Origin: Lepus europaeus
Lineage: Eukaryota; Chordata; Mammalia; Lagomorpha; Leporidae
Direction of reading: 5' to 3'
Assembly (NCBI RefSeq): GCF_033115175.1
Contig: NC_084834.1
Coordinates: 92,709,808 to 92,773,807 of the forward strand
Length of the DNA stretch: 64,000 nucleotides
Shown here: positions 46,561 through 59,224 of the stretch, one piece after another
Numbering within the stretch: the first letter of the stretch is position 1
Layout: each line of letters begins with the position of its first letter
Notes under the pieces: generated by a model
What the model was told of the DNA's origin: nothing
The model's database searches: none
The model's input: the letters and a program-made list of their open reading frames with translations, nothing else
Position numbers and translations under genes: made by a program

Positions 46561-48225
46561 CCAGTTATTCAAATAAGATTGACTTTTTTTTCAACCTGTG
46601 ACTGATATTTGCAAAGGTTAACATAGAACTTGTTATCCTAGGTTGATCAATTATCTTATTATCTTGCTTTATTCTCTGGAAAGTTTTGACTGAATTTGGC
46701 ATGCTATTAAAATGGGTTGTAATCTATCACATAAAAATAATGCTTTCTTAGACTAATTTTAAGTTGATAACCTTTTCATAATTAATAACTGTACATTATA
46801 ATTTTTTAGCTCATTGATGGCTAGGGTGGTATTCTTCCATTTAATGTGAATTCTTAAGAAAATAACAATTTTGTTCGGTCTCATTTCCTTTGCTAACATT
46901 TGTGTTTGATTTTAAATGTCAGTTTCAGAAATTATGATTACATCAGTAAGTGATGGAACTTAGTCTCTTCTGCTATGCATTGCCACTTACTGTTCTGTGA
47001 CTTGTTCATTGGTTTTTACAAATAAGTCAGCTAGGTGCTCTTTCAGCTCAGATGTTAGCTAGAGACCACTGGGACTCCCAGGGGCTGGTCACACCGACAT
47101 GGCTATGTGGAAGCCAGGCTGAAGGAGAGGATTCAGGTGAACCAGTGCTTACTGAGGACCTGGAAATGGTGTTTTTCATCTAGGGTTTTGTCCTCAATCT
47201 CCACCTTTCTCTTGGCCAACAAAGGCTCTTCCAGAGTGCACTGCCAACCAGGAGACTGAGGACTTGGGCCCGTGAGGACCTTCTGGGTATCTGCAATGCT
47301 GTCTCACAGAATTAGCCTCAAGTTTCCTTGGAGGTTTCAGCTGCTTCATGTTCTGAATTCTAATGAACTTGAAACTGTACGGAGCAGGTGACAGCTGTGA
47401 GTTAGAGACCCATCAACAGCTCATTTACTTCTATTCTAATTCAGAGTGATAGGCCCTTTTCTCTTTGAAGTTAAATATCCAGTTTCTGTCTTTACTTTCT
47501 CTTTCTTCTAGTTGGTTTTCTTTTCTTTTCTTTTCTTGTTTCTTGTGTTATCTCTTTATTACCCTAGAATGGTTTCCTGGAAGTATTAAACTTTCTTATG
47601 ACCTTTCCCATTCCATATTTTCATTATTGTGAGTCAAGGTGTTTATCTAACCACCTATCTTCTTCAATGATACATTCGAGGATGAGCTCCAATGGTTATT
47701 TTGGGTCTTTTTGGAGCCTGCAAAGCCACTATAAATTTCTAAAACTTTCCTGAGCAAACAGTTGTATTATTAACTTCTCCATCTCCCATAAAGCCTTTGT
47801 AGAAATGTAAAGCCGGAGAAGCAGCTGAGTTAGTAAACATTACATTCGTCAAATTACTAGGGATGCTAACTTCAGTTCCTCAGGAGAGATCTGCCACATT
47901 TCTGTACTGGGATTTGCTAGTTTCCCTTTTCTAATGAATAAGTATCACATGGAAGACGCTTTGAAACTGTGTAAGTGGCCAGCTTTTCATCATACTTTAA
48001 ATCGTGGATTTTAGTGCTCCATAATCATTCTTGCCTGAAACAGATGTTATTGTAGCGTTTGCCAAATAGTGATTTTCTGTTTTCATTGTTCCATCAACAT
48101 TTGCCTGTAAAGGAGAGCTTTTCCTCCCACCTCACTCATTTACTTACACGATTGCTTGTATACATCACTGTGGACTCCTGGGCATCGGTTTTATTCTATG
48201 AGTTACAATCTGTTACAGCTGTTAT
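46561..48225. other. unique DNA with a TTTTC microsatellite
   Basis: A short (TTTTC)n lies at about 47513-47537. No gene or named interspersed repeat is seen. Confidence 0.5.
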
Positions 48226-48672
48226 GAGGGTACTTCAGAAAGTTCATGGAAAATGTATATCACGAGATTATGCATGGATTAAAAAAATTTTCTGTATCAA
48301 AGTCAACATTTTTTTTTTTTGACAGGCGGAGTTAGACAGTGAGTGAGAGACAGAGAGAAAGGTCTTCATTCCATTGGTTCACCCACTCCAAATGGCCACT
48401 ATGGCTGGTGCGCTGCACCGATCTGAAGCCAGGAACCCGACGCTTCCTCCTGGTCTCCCATGTGGGTGCAGGGCCCAAACACTTGGGCCATCCTCCACTG
48501 CCTTCCGGGGCCACAGCAGAGAGCTGCACTGGAAGAGGAGCAACCGGAACAGAATCTGGCGCCCCAACCGGAACTAGAACCTGGGGTGCCGCTGCTGCAG
48601 GCGGAGGATTAGCCTAGTGAGCCGCGGAGCTGGCCAAAGTCAACATTTTTTAATTCTATTTTTCCTTGAATG
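48226..48672. mobile_element. mariner-type MITE interrupted by a CSINE
   Basis: The left arm, from GAGGGTACTTCAGAAAGTTC, runs to about 48314. The right arm resumes at 48652 with AATTCTATTTTTCCTTGAAT. Between them lies the CSINE at 48315-48634. Removing the SINE and one target copy restores a MITE of about 110 bp. Confidence 0.8.
48298..48651 (-). mobile_element. CSINE young subtype with 17-bp target duplication
   Basis: The body is 48315-48634; CAAAGTCAACATTTTTT flanks it at 48298-48314 and 48635-48651. GACAGGCGGAGTTAGACAG starts the inverted 3' end, and the head carries the duplicated 'aaccggaac.agaa.ctgg' block (48541-48585) seen in the other young copies. Confidence 0.96.
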
Positions 48673-48945
48673 TTTGGAATTGCCCTTTTATTTGTTTTGT
48701 CATGGAAATTGTCCACGTTTGGCCTTTGGGAGCTACTTCAAGTTGGCTCCTTTCTTCATATCGCCAGCATTCACAGAGCATTGCTTCATTTCTGGTACCA
48801 CAGGATGCTCCTGGCTTCTCTAATAATTCCTTTGATCCAGCCCCTGTGCCCCCCAACTTCTCCAAGATGCCTGAAGTGTCTCTTAACTGCAGGCTAGTAT
48901 TCAGAAACCAAGACTTGAGTGTTAGTTGTGCTCATTAATAAAATA
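48673..48945 (+). mobile_element. ancient L1-type fragment
   Basis: The order 'gcctttgggagctacttcaa', 'gttggctcctttc', 'ctggtaccacaggatgctcc', 'ttctccaagatgcct' and 'attcagaaaccaagacttg' parallels a repeat found across placental mammals that I associate with old L1M elements. The family assignment is from memory. Frames over it (75-90 codons) are not genes. Confidence 0.55.
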
Positions 48946-49146
48946 ATATAGCTAATGTTTCCTATAATATTTAGTAATTTGCTTATGTCTTCAACATACA
49001 CATAGTGGTTTCAGAATTGCTAATCCATATCTCTGTTAAAAACATTTACTAAGTGGAGTACAATAGATAGCCTTACACTGTGGAGTCAAAATACTTTCTT
49101 TCCAAAGTTAACTTTTCTTCACCTCTCCTATAGGGAGATTTTTTAA

Positions 49147-49470
49147 ATGTAACTATTTTATTTATTTGAAAAGCAGAGTGGCAAAGAGAGAGAAAGGGAG
49201 AGAAATCTTCTATCTGCTAGTTTACCTTCCCAAATGACAGCAACAGCTAGGTCTAGGCCAGGCCTAAGTCAGAAGCCAGGAACTCCATCCTAATCTCCCA
49301 CACTGGTAGCAGGAACACAAGTACTTCAGCAAACCTCCGTTGCCTTCATACACACATTAGCAAGAAGCTGGGCCGGAAGCAGAGCAGCCAGAACTTGAAC
49401 CAGCACCCTGATATGAGGGGCCAGGCATCATAAGCAGCTGCCTCACCTGCTCCACCACAGTGCTGGCCCC
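49147..49470 (-). mobile_element. CSINE, diverged
   Basis: ATTTTATTTATTTGAAAAGC, 'ctagtttaccttcccaaatg', 'gaagccaggaactccatcc', 'attagcaagaagctgggcc' and the head CACCACAGTGCTGGCCCC. Confidence 0.88.
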
Positions 49471-50419
49471 CATGGAAAAGTGTTACGTTTTTGTTTTTAA
49501 GCAAAGCCATAGTGATAGCGTCTTGACCTGAATCTTTGCATGCTTATGCAAGTCATCAAATAACACATTTGTAGTATTTTCTTAGACTAATTTTGATACC
49601 TGCTCTGTGGCCAACAAAGAAATGAAGCTTTGTATCTCTAATTGTGAAATTTGCAAGAATTCTGCATACGGTTAGGAAAATGTAAATCCCCATGGAAACT
49701 AGACATCATCCTACATGAAAATTTAACTGATTTTTAAAAAGATTTGGGCTAGAATTCATATAGATTCATATAGGAACTAATAGTTTCTTTATAGTTTGAC
49801 TACTAATATTTTTATGCTACCATTTCAAACCCCCTGATTTAACTCTCATTGTCATTGTTCTGGGTCTTTCTCAACCTGTTGTTCCCTATTTTAATTCTAT
49901 AGTGATGACTAAATCAACCTCTGGTTGTAAACGTGCAGAGTTATGTACAATTTTATGGCCTTACTCCCTATTTCTGCTATCACTAAAAATACTATGTTTT
50001 TTAAAACAATTCCTGAGAAGAAATATTCCAGGAGACAAGAGGAACTTTTTAAAAACAACACATACCTTTTATCACTGAAGGTACGTTCCACAGCTTTCAT
50101 TGTCTGGAAAACAGAACAAAACTTCTTGCAGCAGATGTTCAGAGCTTTAAGTTCATCTGTTAGCTAAATTTACCTTGTTGGTGGAGGAACTACTGAATAC
50201 CAGTAACTACTGAAAACTATGTAACCAGGTGGAATTGACAAGGCAAATGACCTTCCTCCTCCCCTCCTCATTTCCCCCCCTCCCTTTCCCCTGCTCCTCT
50301 TCTTCCTCATACCAATCACTGTTACATTTTTCTTTCAGGATGTGACATTCTTCCATTTCCTCCATGTAGTAAACTTCTATCATCTGCATTTTCAATTCTC
50401 TCCCTATTTTAGAAAACTG
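49471..50419. other. unique DNA with a pyrimidine-rich segment
   Basis: CT-rich 50250-50310 (ccttcctcctcccctcctca). No gene recognised. Confidence 0.5.
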
Positions 50420-50670
50420 TGTATTACAGGAGCTCAGAGTACCTAGGTTCTGGGTTGATGACTCAAGATCTAATCCTGATCCTCCACGCTGTGTGATTGT
50501 TGGTCATACTAGTTACTCCGTCTTGGCTTCAGTTTCTTCCTCCGAAAATTGAGAGCAAATCATGTAACTCCTTTTTGTGGGCCTTGTAAGGTTTAAATGA
50601 GAAAATTGTTGTCTAACACTTGCAGAAGCCTGCCTGGCACATAGTCAATACTCACAGAATGATATTGTTA
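50420..50670 (+). mobile_element. near full-length MIR
   Basis: 'gagctcagagtacctaggtt', 'tcaagatctaatcctgatcc', 'ctgtgtgattgttggtc', 'ttggcttcagtttcttcctc', 'tttaaatgagaaaattg' and 'gcctgcctggcacatagtc' occur in family order. This is the best preserved MIR in the window. Confidence 0.8.
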
Positions 50671-50807
50671 GTGCTGTGACTTGTTTTTCCTGCCTTACTT
50701 CAGACCTCATCATCGTGCCTGCATTTTCTAGACTACTGCATATGTGAGGATTCAAGATGTATGTGCTCAGTATAGAGGAGGAGGAGTTATTCTGGTGTTA
50801 GGAAGAG

Positions 50808-51191
50808 GTAAGACTGAGGGCCTGCACTGTGGTGTAGTGGGTAAAGCCACTGCCTGGAGTGCTGGCATTGCGTGTGGGTGCTGATTTGAGTCCTGGCTGA
50901 TCAAGCTCTCTGCTATGGTTTGAGAAAGCAGTAGAAGATGGTCTCCCTGCACCAGCATGGGAGACCAGGAATAAGCTCCTGGCTCCTGGCTTTAGATCGG
51001 CCCAGCCCCAGCTGTTGTGGCCATTTGGGGAGTAAACCAGTGGGTGGAAGATTTCTCTGTCTCTGTCTCTGTCTCTCTCTTTCTCTTTCTCTCTCTTTTT
51101 CTTCCTCCCTCTTATGTAGCTCTATCTTTCAAATAAATAAATAAATCTTAAAAAAGAAAGTTCTTTGGTTAAAAAAAAAAGCAGTAAGACT
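50808..51191 (+). mobile_element. CSINE with extended tail
   Basis: The body starts at about 50817 (GGGCCTGCACTGTGGTGTAG). The standard tail AAATAAATAAATAAATCTT is followed by 'aaagttctttgg' and a second A-run (51171-51180) before the right target copy. GTAAGACT at 50808-50815 and 51184-51191 is the duplication. The CT tract is expanded. Confidence 0.92.
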
Positions 51192-51239
51192 AGGTGTCTT
51201 CCACTTCTTAGGTGAGAATAAAGTGAAAGAGAGGACGAA

Positions 51240-51510
51240 TCTTAAAGGCTAAATGATATAGCCTGGGTTTTATTCCCAGAACTGGCTCCTGAACCAGCTT
51301 CCTGCTAATGCAGACCTGACCCTGGAAGACAATAGTGATGGCTCAGGAGTTTGGGTTCTTGCCACCCACACAGGAGGCCTGCATTACATTCCCTACTCCT
51401 GGCTCTTGCTCCAGGCCAGCCCTGGATGTAGTGGCATTTGGAGAATGAATCAGCAGATGGGAATGAGTATGCCTATTCTCTCCTTCTCTCAAATAAATAG
51501 ATAAAATTGG
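51240..51510 (+). mobile_element. old diverged CSINE
   Basis: 'ctggctcctgaaccagcttc', 'tgctaatgcagacctgacc', 'tggcatttggagaatgaatc', 'agcagatggg' and 'ctcaaataaatagataaaa'. The head is lost. Confidence 0.78.
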
Positions 51511-52109
51511 AAGCTTAAGTGATGTATTATTATGTATTTTTTATTTTCTTAGTACCTTTAATAATGATCTGTCTAATGGCCTTCTTTCATTGTAACTGAG
51601 TTTCTTTCTGTCTTGTAACTGAGTATAAGATAAAACTTTATGAAAAGTCCAAAAATTAATAAATAACTTAAAGCTAAAATGACATCCTGAATCCATCTAA
51701 CCTTTTTGGCTCTGTGAAAGATGTGACCTGTGAACTACAGGGTGTAAACAGTCTTAAAAATTCTTTTTTTCCCTGCCATGTCCCAAGTCTCATTAAAGAT
51801 AGGTGGAGGGGAGAATCGGATATGCCAAAGAAGAAGAAGTCCAATTCAAGTACAGTTGCATACAGAAAAAGTTGATTGATACTAATACGGAATGATGAGA
51901 TATGAGGGAAAATTGAGTTCTGTTATTACATCTGTTTTTAATCTGTTAGAATATAATACTTTATAAGAGTTGACAATATTTTCTGATACCTAGGTAGAGG
52001 TAGGATAGTGAATCAGTGCTTGGGCATCTCTCCTTAGCTGTAAGTTGTAAGTGTCAGCATTATTTCTCTTGGATGATAAAAGATTTTAATCATTTAATCA
52101 TACTACTTT

Positions 52110-52138
52110 GTGTGTGTGTGTGTTTGTGTGTGTGTGCG
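52110..52138. repeat. (GT)n microsatellite
   Basis: TGTGTGTGTGTGTGTTTGTG and on to GTGTGTGCG; interrupted dinucleotide repeat. Confidence 0.9.
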
Positions 52139-52768
52139 TATTCATATCTTGATTTGATAGCTTCTGATCTCTGGGTGCTGCATGAAGCAGTTAGACTACT
52201 GTTAGTCTTGTGAGATTTTGATCTTTTATCTTAGATAGCAGAATGAACTCTTTCAGTGAAAGCATTTTCCATTGTTAGTCACGCTTAGTGGTTACAAAGT
52301 TCTGTGTTCTTTTATATGAAGCCAACCTTTTGTTCTTTAAACTTTCAGGTTTACGAAAGGTGTGTGGTTCAAGTTACCAGGCACCATGAAAAGGAAGGTA
52401 CCACAGTCCTTTATTTACTAAGAAAGTCATTGGCATGGCATTGGTACCTTTTGCCTGCAGAGTTCTGGGAAGTCTCATGGTTGTGTGTGCCTTCCTGGCT
52501 CCACAGTTGCACAACAGTAACAGCTTGTGAGAATGACCATGTGACGGGGCCATGGGCAGCAGAAAGAGGTCCATCACAGTTACTGTTGATTTGTGCACAG
52601 GAATCCTTGGTATGGCAGGAATGTTTATTTGTTTACGTTTCATAACCAAAACCAAAGAACTCCTTCCCTGGAGAAATATATTTCTCCTCTGGTTTTTGAG
52701 AGGATTTTAATCTTTTATTTGATTTATGGATCACCTTTTCACCACAAGGATATGTCATGTCATATTAG

Positions 52769-53149
52769 GCAGGTTTTAATCACAACAGTAACCTGAGTGA
52801 AATCTTAGCAGTGAAAATGGCCATGCAACAATGTGAAGACTCACAGAGCAAGCTTCAGGATATATTGAGTTATAATAATTTTAAAAGCACAACCTTAGTT
52901 GCTCCATGTTCCATGGTTAGCACCACATTTTCTTGTGAGCTGTACAGAGTTCTAGCTATAGACACTCGATCATTTTGCTATATTGATACTTCCCAAATAA
53001 CTTTTGGTCAAAGTCTGTTTTCGCTGGGAAAGGTCTTACGCACTGAATTATTGAGAAATGAGTATGAAACTTATGGATGGATACAAAAGGAAGTAATTTT
53101 ATGGAGTTTACAAGTGGACAAAAAAGGAAAGAAGTCATTTCAGGCATAG
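52769..53149 (+). other. unidentified open segment, 126 codons
   Basis: Open from just after a TAG at 52766 to a TAG at 53147. The first in-frame ATG is at about 52817. It includes stretches such as 'LQDILSYNNFKSTT' and 'NEYETYGWIQKEV', with amino-acid use that looks less random than neighbouring frames and does not lie in a SINE, L1 or low-complexity region. There is no clear acceptor or donor at its ends. It could be a decayed retrocopy exon, part of an old transposon, or chance. I do not recognise it and assign no function. Confidence 0.2.
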
Positions 53150-53538
53150 AGAGCCCAAGTGCCAAGCAACAGTGTTGGGACTAGAGTATCAGGAGACGTC
53201 TGACTAATCTCCTGGAGGTTAATCTGAATTTTGACAGTGCTGCTCAAGAGGAAGAAATGGGGTCAAGACATGTGAAATGTCTAAGATGACTAAACTTGGT
53301 GACTGATCAACAGAAGGAGGCAAGAGAGAAAGGGCCTGAAAAGCCCCTTAGGAGCTGAACCTATGACTCAGATGGTGGTGACCGAGTCCCACTGTGCCCG
53401 TCCTGACTAGCCCAGAGTATTCACTTGCACGCGTCCATGAAGCTTAAAGATATGGCTTCTCATCTCAACTCTGTCAGTCATATGTATGACTTTGGGAGGG
53501 TGACTTCTGTGCATTTTACTGTTAGCATACAGAAGAGT

Positions 53539-53888
53539 ACAGTTATTTCTTTTTTTTTTTTTTTGACAGGCAGAGTTAGACAGTGAGAGAGACCGAGAGA
53601 AAGGTCTTCCTTCTGTTGGTTCAACCCCCAAATGGCCACTACGGCCGGTGCTGCGCCGATCCAAAGCCAGGAGCCAGGTGCTTCCTCCTGGTCTCCCTTG
53701 CGAGTGCAGGGCTCAAGCACCTGGGTCATCCTCCACTGCCTTCCCGGGCTACAGCAGAGAGCTGGATTGGAAGAGGAGCAACCGGGACAGAACCGGTGCC
53801 CCAACCAGGACTAGAACCCAGAGTGCTGGTGCCGCAGGCGGAGGATTAGCCTAGTGAGCCACAGTGCTGGCGAGAACAGTTATTTCTT
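53539..53888 (-). mobile_element. CSINE young subtype with 13-bp target duplication
   Basis: The body is 53552-53875, flanked by ACAGTTATTTCTT at 53539-53551 and 53876-53888. It starts T-run, GACAGGCAGAGTTAGACAG, and has the duplicated 'caaccgggacagaac' / 'caaccaggactagaac' block near 53782-53818. Confidence 0.96.
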
Positions 53889-56379
53889 AGGGATTCTATG
53901 AATATTAATTAGAGGAGATAAGTCACTTTGAATCACTTCATGAATGCAAAATGCATTGTCATCTTGTTGTCCACTCTACTGATTGCCAAAAATAAAAGCA
54001 TAACATCTGCAAAATGAACCCCTTCATGCTAAATCAAGAATGCAACACCATGTTCCTAACTTTTTATGTAAGCTATTGGAGCTGCCTTTGGACACACCAC
54101 CATTTTCCCAGGTAGTCTCTCGCATTACAGTTCCCTTCACCATTGTTTTAATTTCTAATCTAAGTGAAACAGAGGTAGTTATGACTAAGCTTCCTTCACT
54201 CTTCAGCTGGTTAGTGGAGAGTTTGCAGTCTTCTATCCAAGTAAAATAAAGGCACAAGCCATGAAGCAGTCTAATAGTTTATTTTCTTTTCTTTAGTAAC
54301 AGGAACACGGAGATTTTTATGAGGATACAAAATACTTGTTTGCAAAGAATCAGTGTTAATGTGTCAAAGGTGACTAATATCTTGAATCTCATCCAGATGT
54401 CTACCACAGGGGAACTAAGGACACAGTAAATTAATAGCTGGTTTTGATACCTGGGTTGGCTGTGAACACCAGATCATCATGTAACTTGGTCCTGGTCAAC
54501 TGGGTCAGGCTACACTTGAGCGTTACAGACACTTCCTGCTCCTTTAATTCAACAGTAAACAGAAGACAGCCCAACTGGCTTGAGTTTTGTTTTCTCCATG
54601 ATCTGCTTCCTTTGGTATTCTAAGTTCCTCGGTTGTATTAATGGAGAAAGGAAGAGAGCTCTGGAGTGACTGTGGGCCTCATGGTTGGACTCAGTCTTCT
54701 GCTGAGGAGAAACTGACCCAGGTGGGGAAATCTCAAGGTTTCTTTCCACCCAGAGAAGAAATAGAATCCTTGGGAATGTGTGTCTGGAATCTACAGTCTA
54801 ACAAATGTAGAATTCAGACTTCAGTACAAACAAATTCAGAGTATGTTCCACAACCTTCTATGGCCTTTTATTTAAAAAAATGAAATTATAGCTAGTAATA
54901 ACTAGCTATACTAGTTATACTAAGCACTTACCTACATTTCTAGGGAAGTGAAAGACAACTCTAAGAGCAAGAAAAAAGTCATTATGTAGTTGTTATTTTC
55001 AAATATTGTCATACAGTTTTTTTTTCTTCCATTTGCTTCACAGAGATTACAATTTCACTGCATTAAGTAGGGCCATTCGTGAGATCAGAGAAGAGCTTCA
55101 CAGTTATGCTCCTCACACGCACTCCATGGATTATTTTTATTCATAATCAGTCCGGTTTTTATGTTACTCCTTATTTACTAGCTCTTACTCAGAGTAACTT
55201 CTAACTTAAGTCCAGTCAGTTATTTTAGAGTAAGAATAAGAACCAAACCGATGTTGGAAAGAATAGATCAGCATGTAGGTTGGTAACCACAGTGTTGCTA
55301 GAATGAATGTATGGCTTTCTAAGCTGACTAGTGCAGAAGGGACACCAAAGATAGCTTAAGCTTAGTGTACCTGTTGGAATTTTAAGCCTATAGTTTAGTA
55401 ATCAAAGATTTTGTTTGAATCCAGTATTGATGGATGCAATGTTTTAGGGTCATTCAGAGCACTCACTTGACTTTAAGTGGGAAGGAAACACCCAGAAGAT
55501 GAAAAAACCTTTTTCGCCCTTTAATTTTTTTTCTTTTGCTCCTGTCTATGGCAATGACTCAAAGTCTAAATATTTGAAGCTATTAAAAGTGAAGAGCATT
55601 CTCAAGAAGCCTAACTCATCTCTTCATGGTCAAGTTTCATGACCTTCTAGATTGTTCCCTCCTATGACTATTACTCATTATCGCCTCTTAAAGGAGGACT
55701 CTATTGAATGATCGAGTAGCAGCCAGAATGGGACAGAGTATTTGGCTCAGCGATTATTGCTGAAGAAGAAATATGAACAGATATTGATCCAGGTCAGTGC
55801 TGTTCAGGGAATGCTAACCTAAAAACTATCAATTCATCAAAAATAATGAGAAATATTTAATGTGAGTGCTGAATAAATGTTTTTCAAAGCATTTTCCTTG
55901 TTCCAAAATTTCTTCCCATATATTTTAAAGAAATTTTCCTTGGTGAAGATTAGCTAAACAAACCATGTTGTTCTCAATGTATCACTTTACATACAAATAA
56001 AGCAATAACTATTTGTGAACCATCTGCTCAGAGGTGGAGTGCCTGTGGGCTCATGGTCTCCGAGTAGCTGGGCCACAAGGCTTTTTAGTTTTTTGGCCAT
56101 GAAGAATTTAGGAATATGGTAGATATCTAAAAAGTTAGAAATACAAAGCTATGTATATAACAAATGATTAAATTTGGTGCAGCTTCATTTGTCTAGGAAT
56201 TTGATGGAAAAATCAAATGACTACAAACTGAGATTCTGGAGATAGAACACCTATAGATGGGTCTCGAGTTGATATGGCTGGGTCTGTAGGGAGTGGGGAG
56301 GGTGCTCCAGAGATCTGCATATTATCCTGTTGGACTTCTGTTGGGTCACTGATCACTTCTTCTGACCTTGTACTTGGCC

Positions 56380-56835
56380 TTTTTACTCACTGGAATTCAG
56401 ACTCCCTGAGGACAATGAGCCTGTTTAGTTTATGTCCCCCAGCCCAAAGTCATTGGTACTTGGATTGTAGAATTCAGTGTATATTTGTGATTGTCAGCAG
56501 TATCTGACTGAACACCTGGCCACATCCTTATCAGAAGAAAGAGAATCACCACTGAAATAGTGCAAGCATGGGATGCGGGTAGCATCAGCCCGTCTATTGC
56601 TTTATGATTCTGTTTTTCTGACCTAAAAATAGTGCAGATGACTGCAAACTTCTTCTCAGGGTTGTTGGAGAAGTTCATATGGTAACTGAAAGACTTGCAA
56701 AACTGTAATGTGCTATGTTAGTCTGTCTTCCCTAGTACCTGGCCATGGATAGTTCTTATTCATCCTAGACTTTTTCATCTTGCATAGAAGCAGGTATTCA
56801 ATAAATCATTGTTTGATAAATGAGTCAACAAATGA
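56380..56835 (+). mobile_element. L2-like fragments
   Basis: 'ctggaattcagactccctga', 'ggacaatgagcctgtttagt', 'tatgtcccccagcccaaag' parallel the L2 3' end (gctccatgagggcaggg, tgtatccccagcacc). At 56805 'gtattcaataaatcattgtt' resembles the terminal 'ctcaataaatatttgttgaa'. Confidence 0.5.
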
Positions 56836-57764
56836 ATCGGAGTTCATTATCTTTGCAACATGCTATGTTTCTATTTTTTTAAACTGCCTGAAAATACAGA
56901 CACCCATTCTTTTAGAAAAATGTCTGCACTATGATTAAATAAACTTGGAGGAACAGCTTGGAGTCTTGGCTTATCAATAAAGTTGATGTATACAAGTCCA
57001 TGGGAATTTTTATATCTCTTTTGCCTTTTCAGATTCATTTAAAAATATATTTTTTTTCTTACTTGTAGATAAGTATCACTGATTCGGATTTTTGAAGTTT
57101 CCCAACATATGACCTCTGGACTGACTTTTTCTATGGTGTTAAAAACGTATCTCATTTAAAACACATCTTCTCATTGCTTATGCAATAATATAAAGCAGAT
57201 GGGGAAAACATAAAGATATTTTCTAAATTAGTGTTTAAAAATACCTGTAGACAATAATTTTGAGGAAATGAGAGTGAGATTATTATTAAAGATAATGCAT
57301 TAAAAATGCTAAGTTACAGAGAAACACTACCTTAAGAGAAATATTTGCAGAATCGAGTAGTTTCTATTGAAAGTTATAGGAGTGATCTTTCATTCCTAAA
57401 TTATAGCTTTGAAAAAAAATGTTTTCTCTTCCTGATGCCTAAGCATTTGACCTAAGGCTAAAAGAATTTTCACAATAAGCCAAAAGAGAAATGCAATGTA
57501 GATTCTAAAGATAAAACTCCAGCATGCTGTCTCTGAGCTCTGATAATTCTTGTGTAATATTCCTTTCTTCCTTTCCCACTCTTATCACCCTTGCCCAGGC
57601 CTTGTCATTTAATGCCTAGGTTATTGCTATTTTGTGTAAGTTTCACCTGTCAGACTTTGGTCTTTACTGCAATGAAATCCCTGTTGTATATTGGTGCCAG
57701 TTAGTGTTAATAAGCCACGCCATTCACCACATTGCTTCTCTCTGCATGTGTCTATATTGATGAC

Positions 57765-57990
57765 CCATTGCTGTGACCTGACAGCCATCCTGGCCCCAGC
57801 AGTCTTATTTCTCTGCGTGTTCTTCCCCATAGGCTGGGCTTTCTACAGTCTCCTTCCATGTTCCAAGGTTCCTCTAATCCCTAGGCCTTTTCATGCATGG
57901 TATCCCCCTCCCACCCCCAACTCTTGTCTGAGTCTTGTCAGGCTCTGACAGGAAGCTCTCCTCCAATCTACCTTTTATAAGTCATCATTC
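57765..57990 (+). mobile_element. possible L2 fragment
   Basis: 'gctgtgacctgacagccatc', 'ttccatgttccaaggttcc' and 'cttttcatgcatgg' in a pyrimidine-rich setting are loosely L2-like. Weak. Confidence 0.3.
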
Positions 57991-58080
57991 ATTGTCCAAA
58001 GTTTCTGATGACTTCTTGATATGCAATGGATCGATCATTAATATAATTTGACTTTCTAGTAGTCTTTCATGAATTCAAGT

Positions 58081-58215
58081 CTACTTCAAAAAGCTCATAA
58101 AAATGGAATTAAAAATATCTATTTGATACCTAAAATTTGAAATCTGTGTATCATTTTTTCATAGTCCATATTTCCATGAGCTTTTTGAAGGCTCTTCAAA
58201 AAGTTCACTTCTTAC
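58081..58215. mobile_element. mariner-type MITE plus extra arm
   Basis: CTACTTCAAAAAGCTCATAA at the left and TTTCCATGAGCTTTTTGAAG at the right form the inverted ends (58081-58190). A second left-type end GCTCTTCAAAAAGTTCACTT follows at once (58191-58210), as in the doubled copy at 12.6 kb. Confidence 0.72.
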
Positions 58216-59224
58216 TGAAAATTTCCTACTGGAAATTTCTTACTCGAATTAAAAGAAAAGCCTTAAGACACCAGGAAAGTGATGGCTGGGTGATAAAAAT
58301 GTATACACACATTGGAAGATACATGTGCCATGTTTCAGAAACCAAGTTCTCAACTATTAAACACATTAACATTTCCTAGCACTGAATGTAGCAATGATAC
58401 CTCAAGAATAGTACCTCACTAAAGAACTCTTACATTGTCCATGTGTTGTGAAATGCCCCCATGTCTAAGATGGCAGCATGCTGATTCTTATAGCATAATG
58501 AAGATCTGCTTGGGACCTATTTCTTTAATACTGTTGACTTTCATTTGCTTCCTTATAATGCTTTTCATGACTTGGTTATATTAAAGATGATTTTTTTTTT
58601 ACTTTGAACCCTGAAGCTTTGCAATATGATGTGTAATTATGTATATATTTGTATTCATAAGATATATTATAAATATGTATCATGGTTGTATGTTTATAAA
58701 TTAAATGTTACATTTTACAATACTACTTTAGATTAGGGGCTGCTGTAGTTTTGTGTATTCCTGGAGAATTCTGCTCCTAATAACTGTGATATTCCAACGG
58801 CCCAGAGACAGGGTGGTGACAAGATGTGCTTCCACATTTATGGCCCTTGATCTTTAGTATCCAGAAATATTTCTCAAAGATCAAACCGCAGCACACTTGG
58901 CTCTTGGCACCAGGAAACTTGGGCTTTGATGGTGATCAAGTATTGCATGTGATGTGGCGGCTCTTAAAAGGGACTCTGCAAAGTAAAGTGATAGGAATAT
59001 ACACTGCTCTTTTGTTTCAGAGAAAAGATGTTGCCAAGATGAAAAAAACTGACAGTTTTATAAGAGTATTTCTTTCCTCTGGGTTTTTGGCTGGATACTT
59101 GCCTTTATGAGCAAGTGGTATAGACTGTGTTTTATCTCATTCTGTTGAAGCAGACACTAAGACCCTGAAGAAAGCCTATCAGTGATCAGAAAAACAAAAT
59201 TCACACCCTCACACATAGCTTATG

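Larger units (their letters stand above)
51511..53538. other. unique DNA with a (GT)n and an unexplained open frame
   Basis: (GT)n at about 52110-52138, then two overlapping frames at 52304-52645 and the frame described at 52769-53149. No family was recognised in any of them. Confidence 0.45.
53889..59224. other. longest CSINE-poor stretch on the right side
   Basis: 5.3 kb without any CSINE. It contains L2-like pieces (56380-56835, possibly 57765-57990) and a MITE (58081-58215). No gene is recognised; several frames of 65-94 codons are unsupported. Confidence 0.45.

Noticed and set aside
48656-48938. Overlapping frames of 68-92 codons
   Set aside because: They fall in an ancient L1-type repeat fragment.
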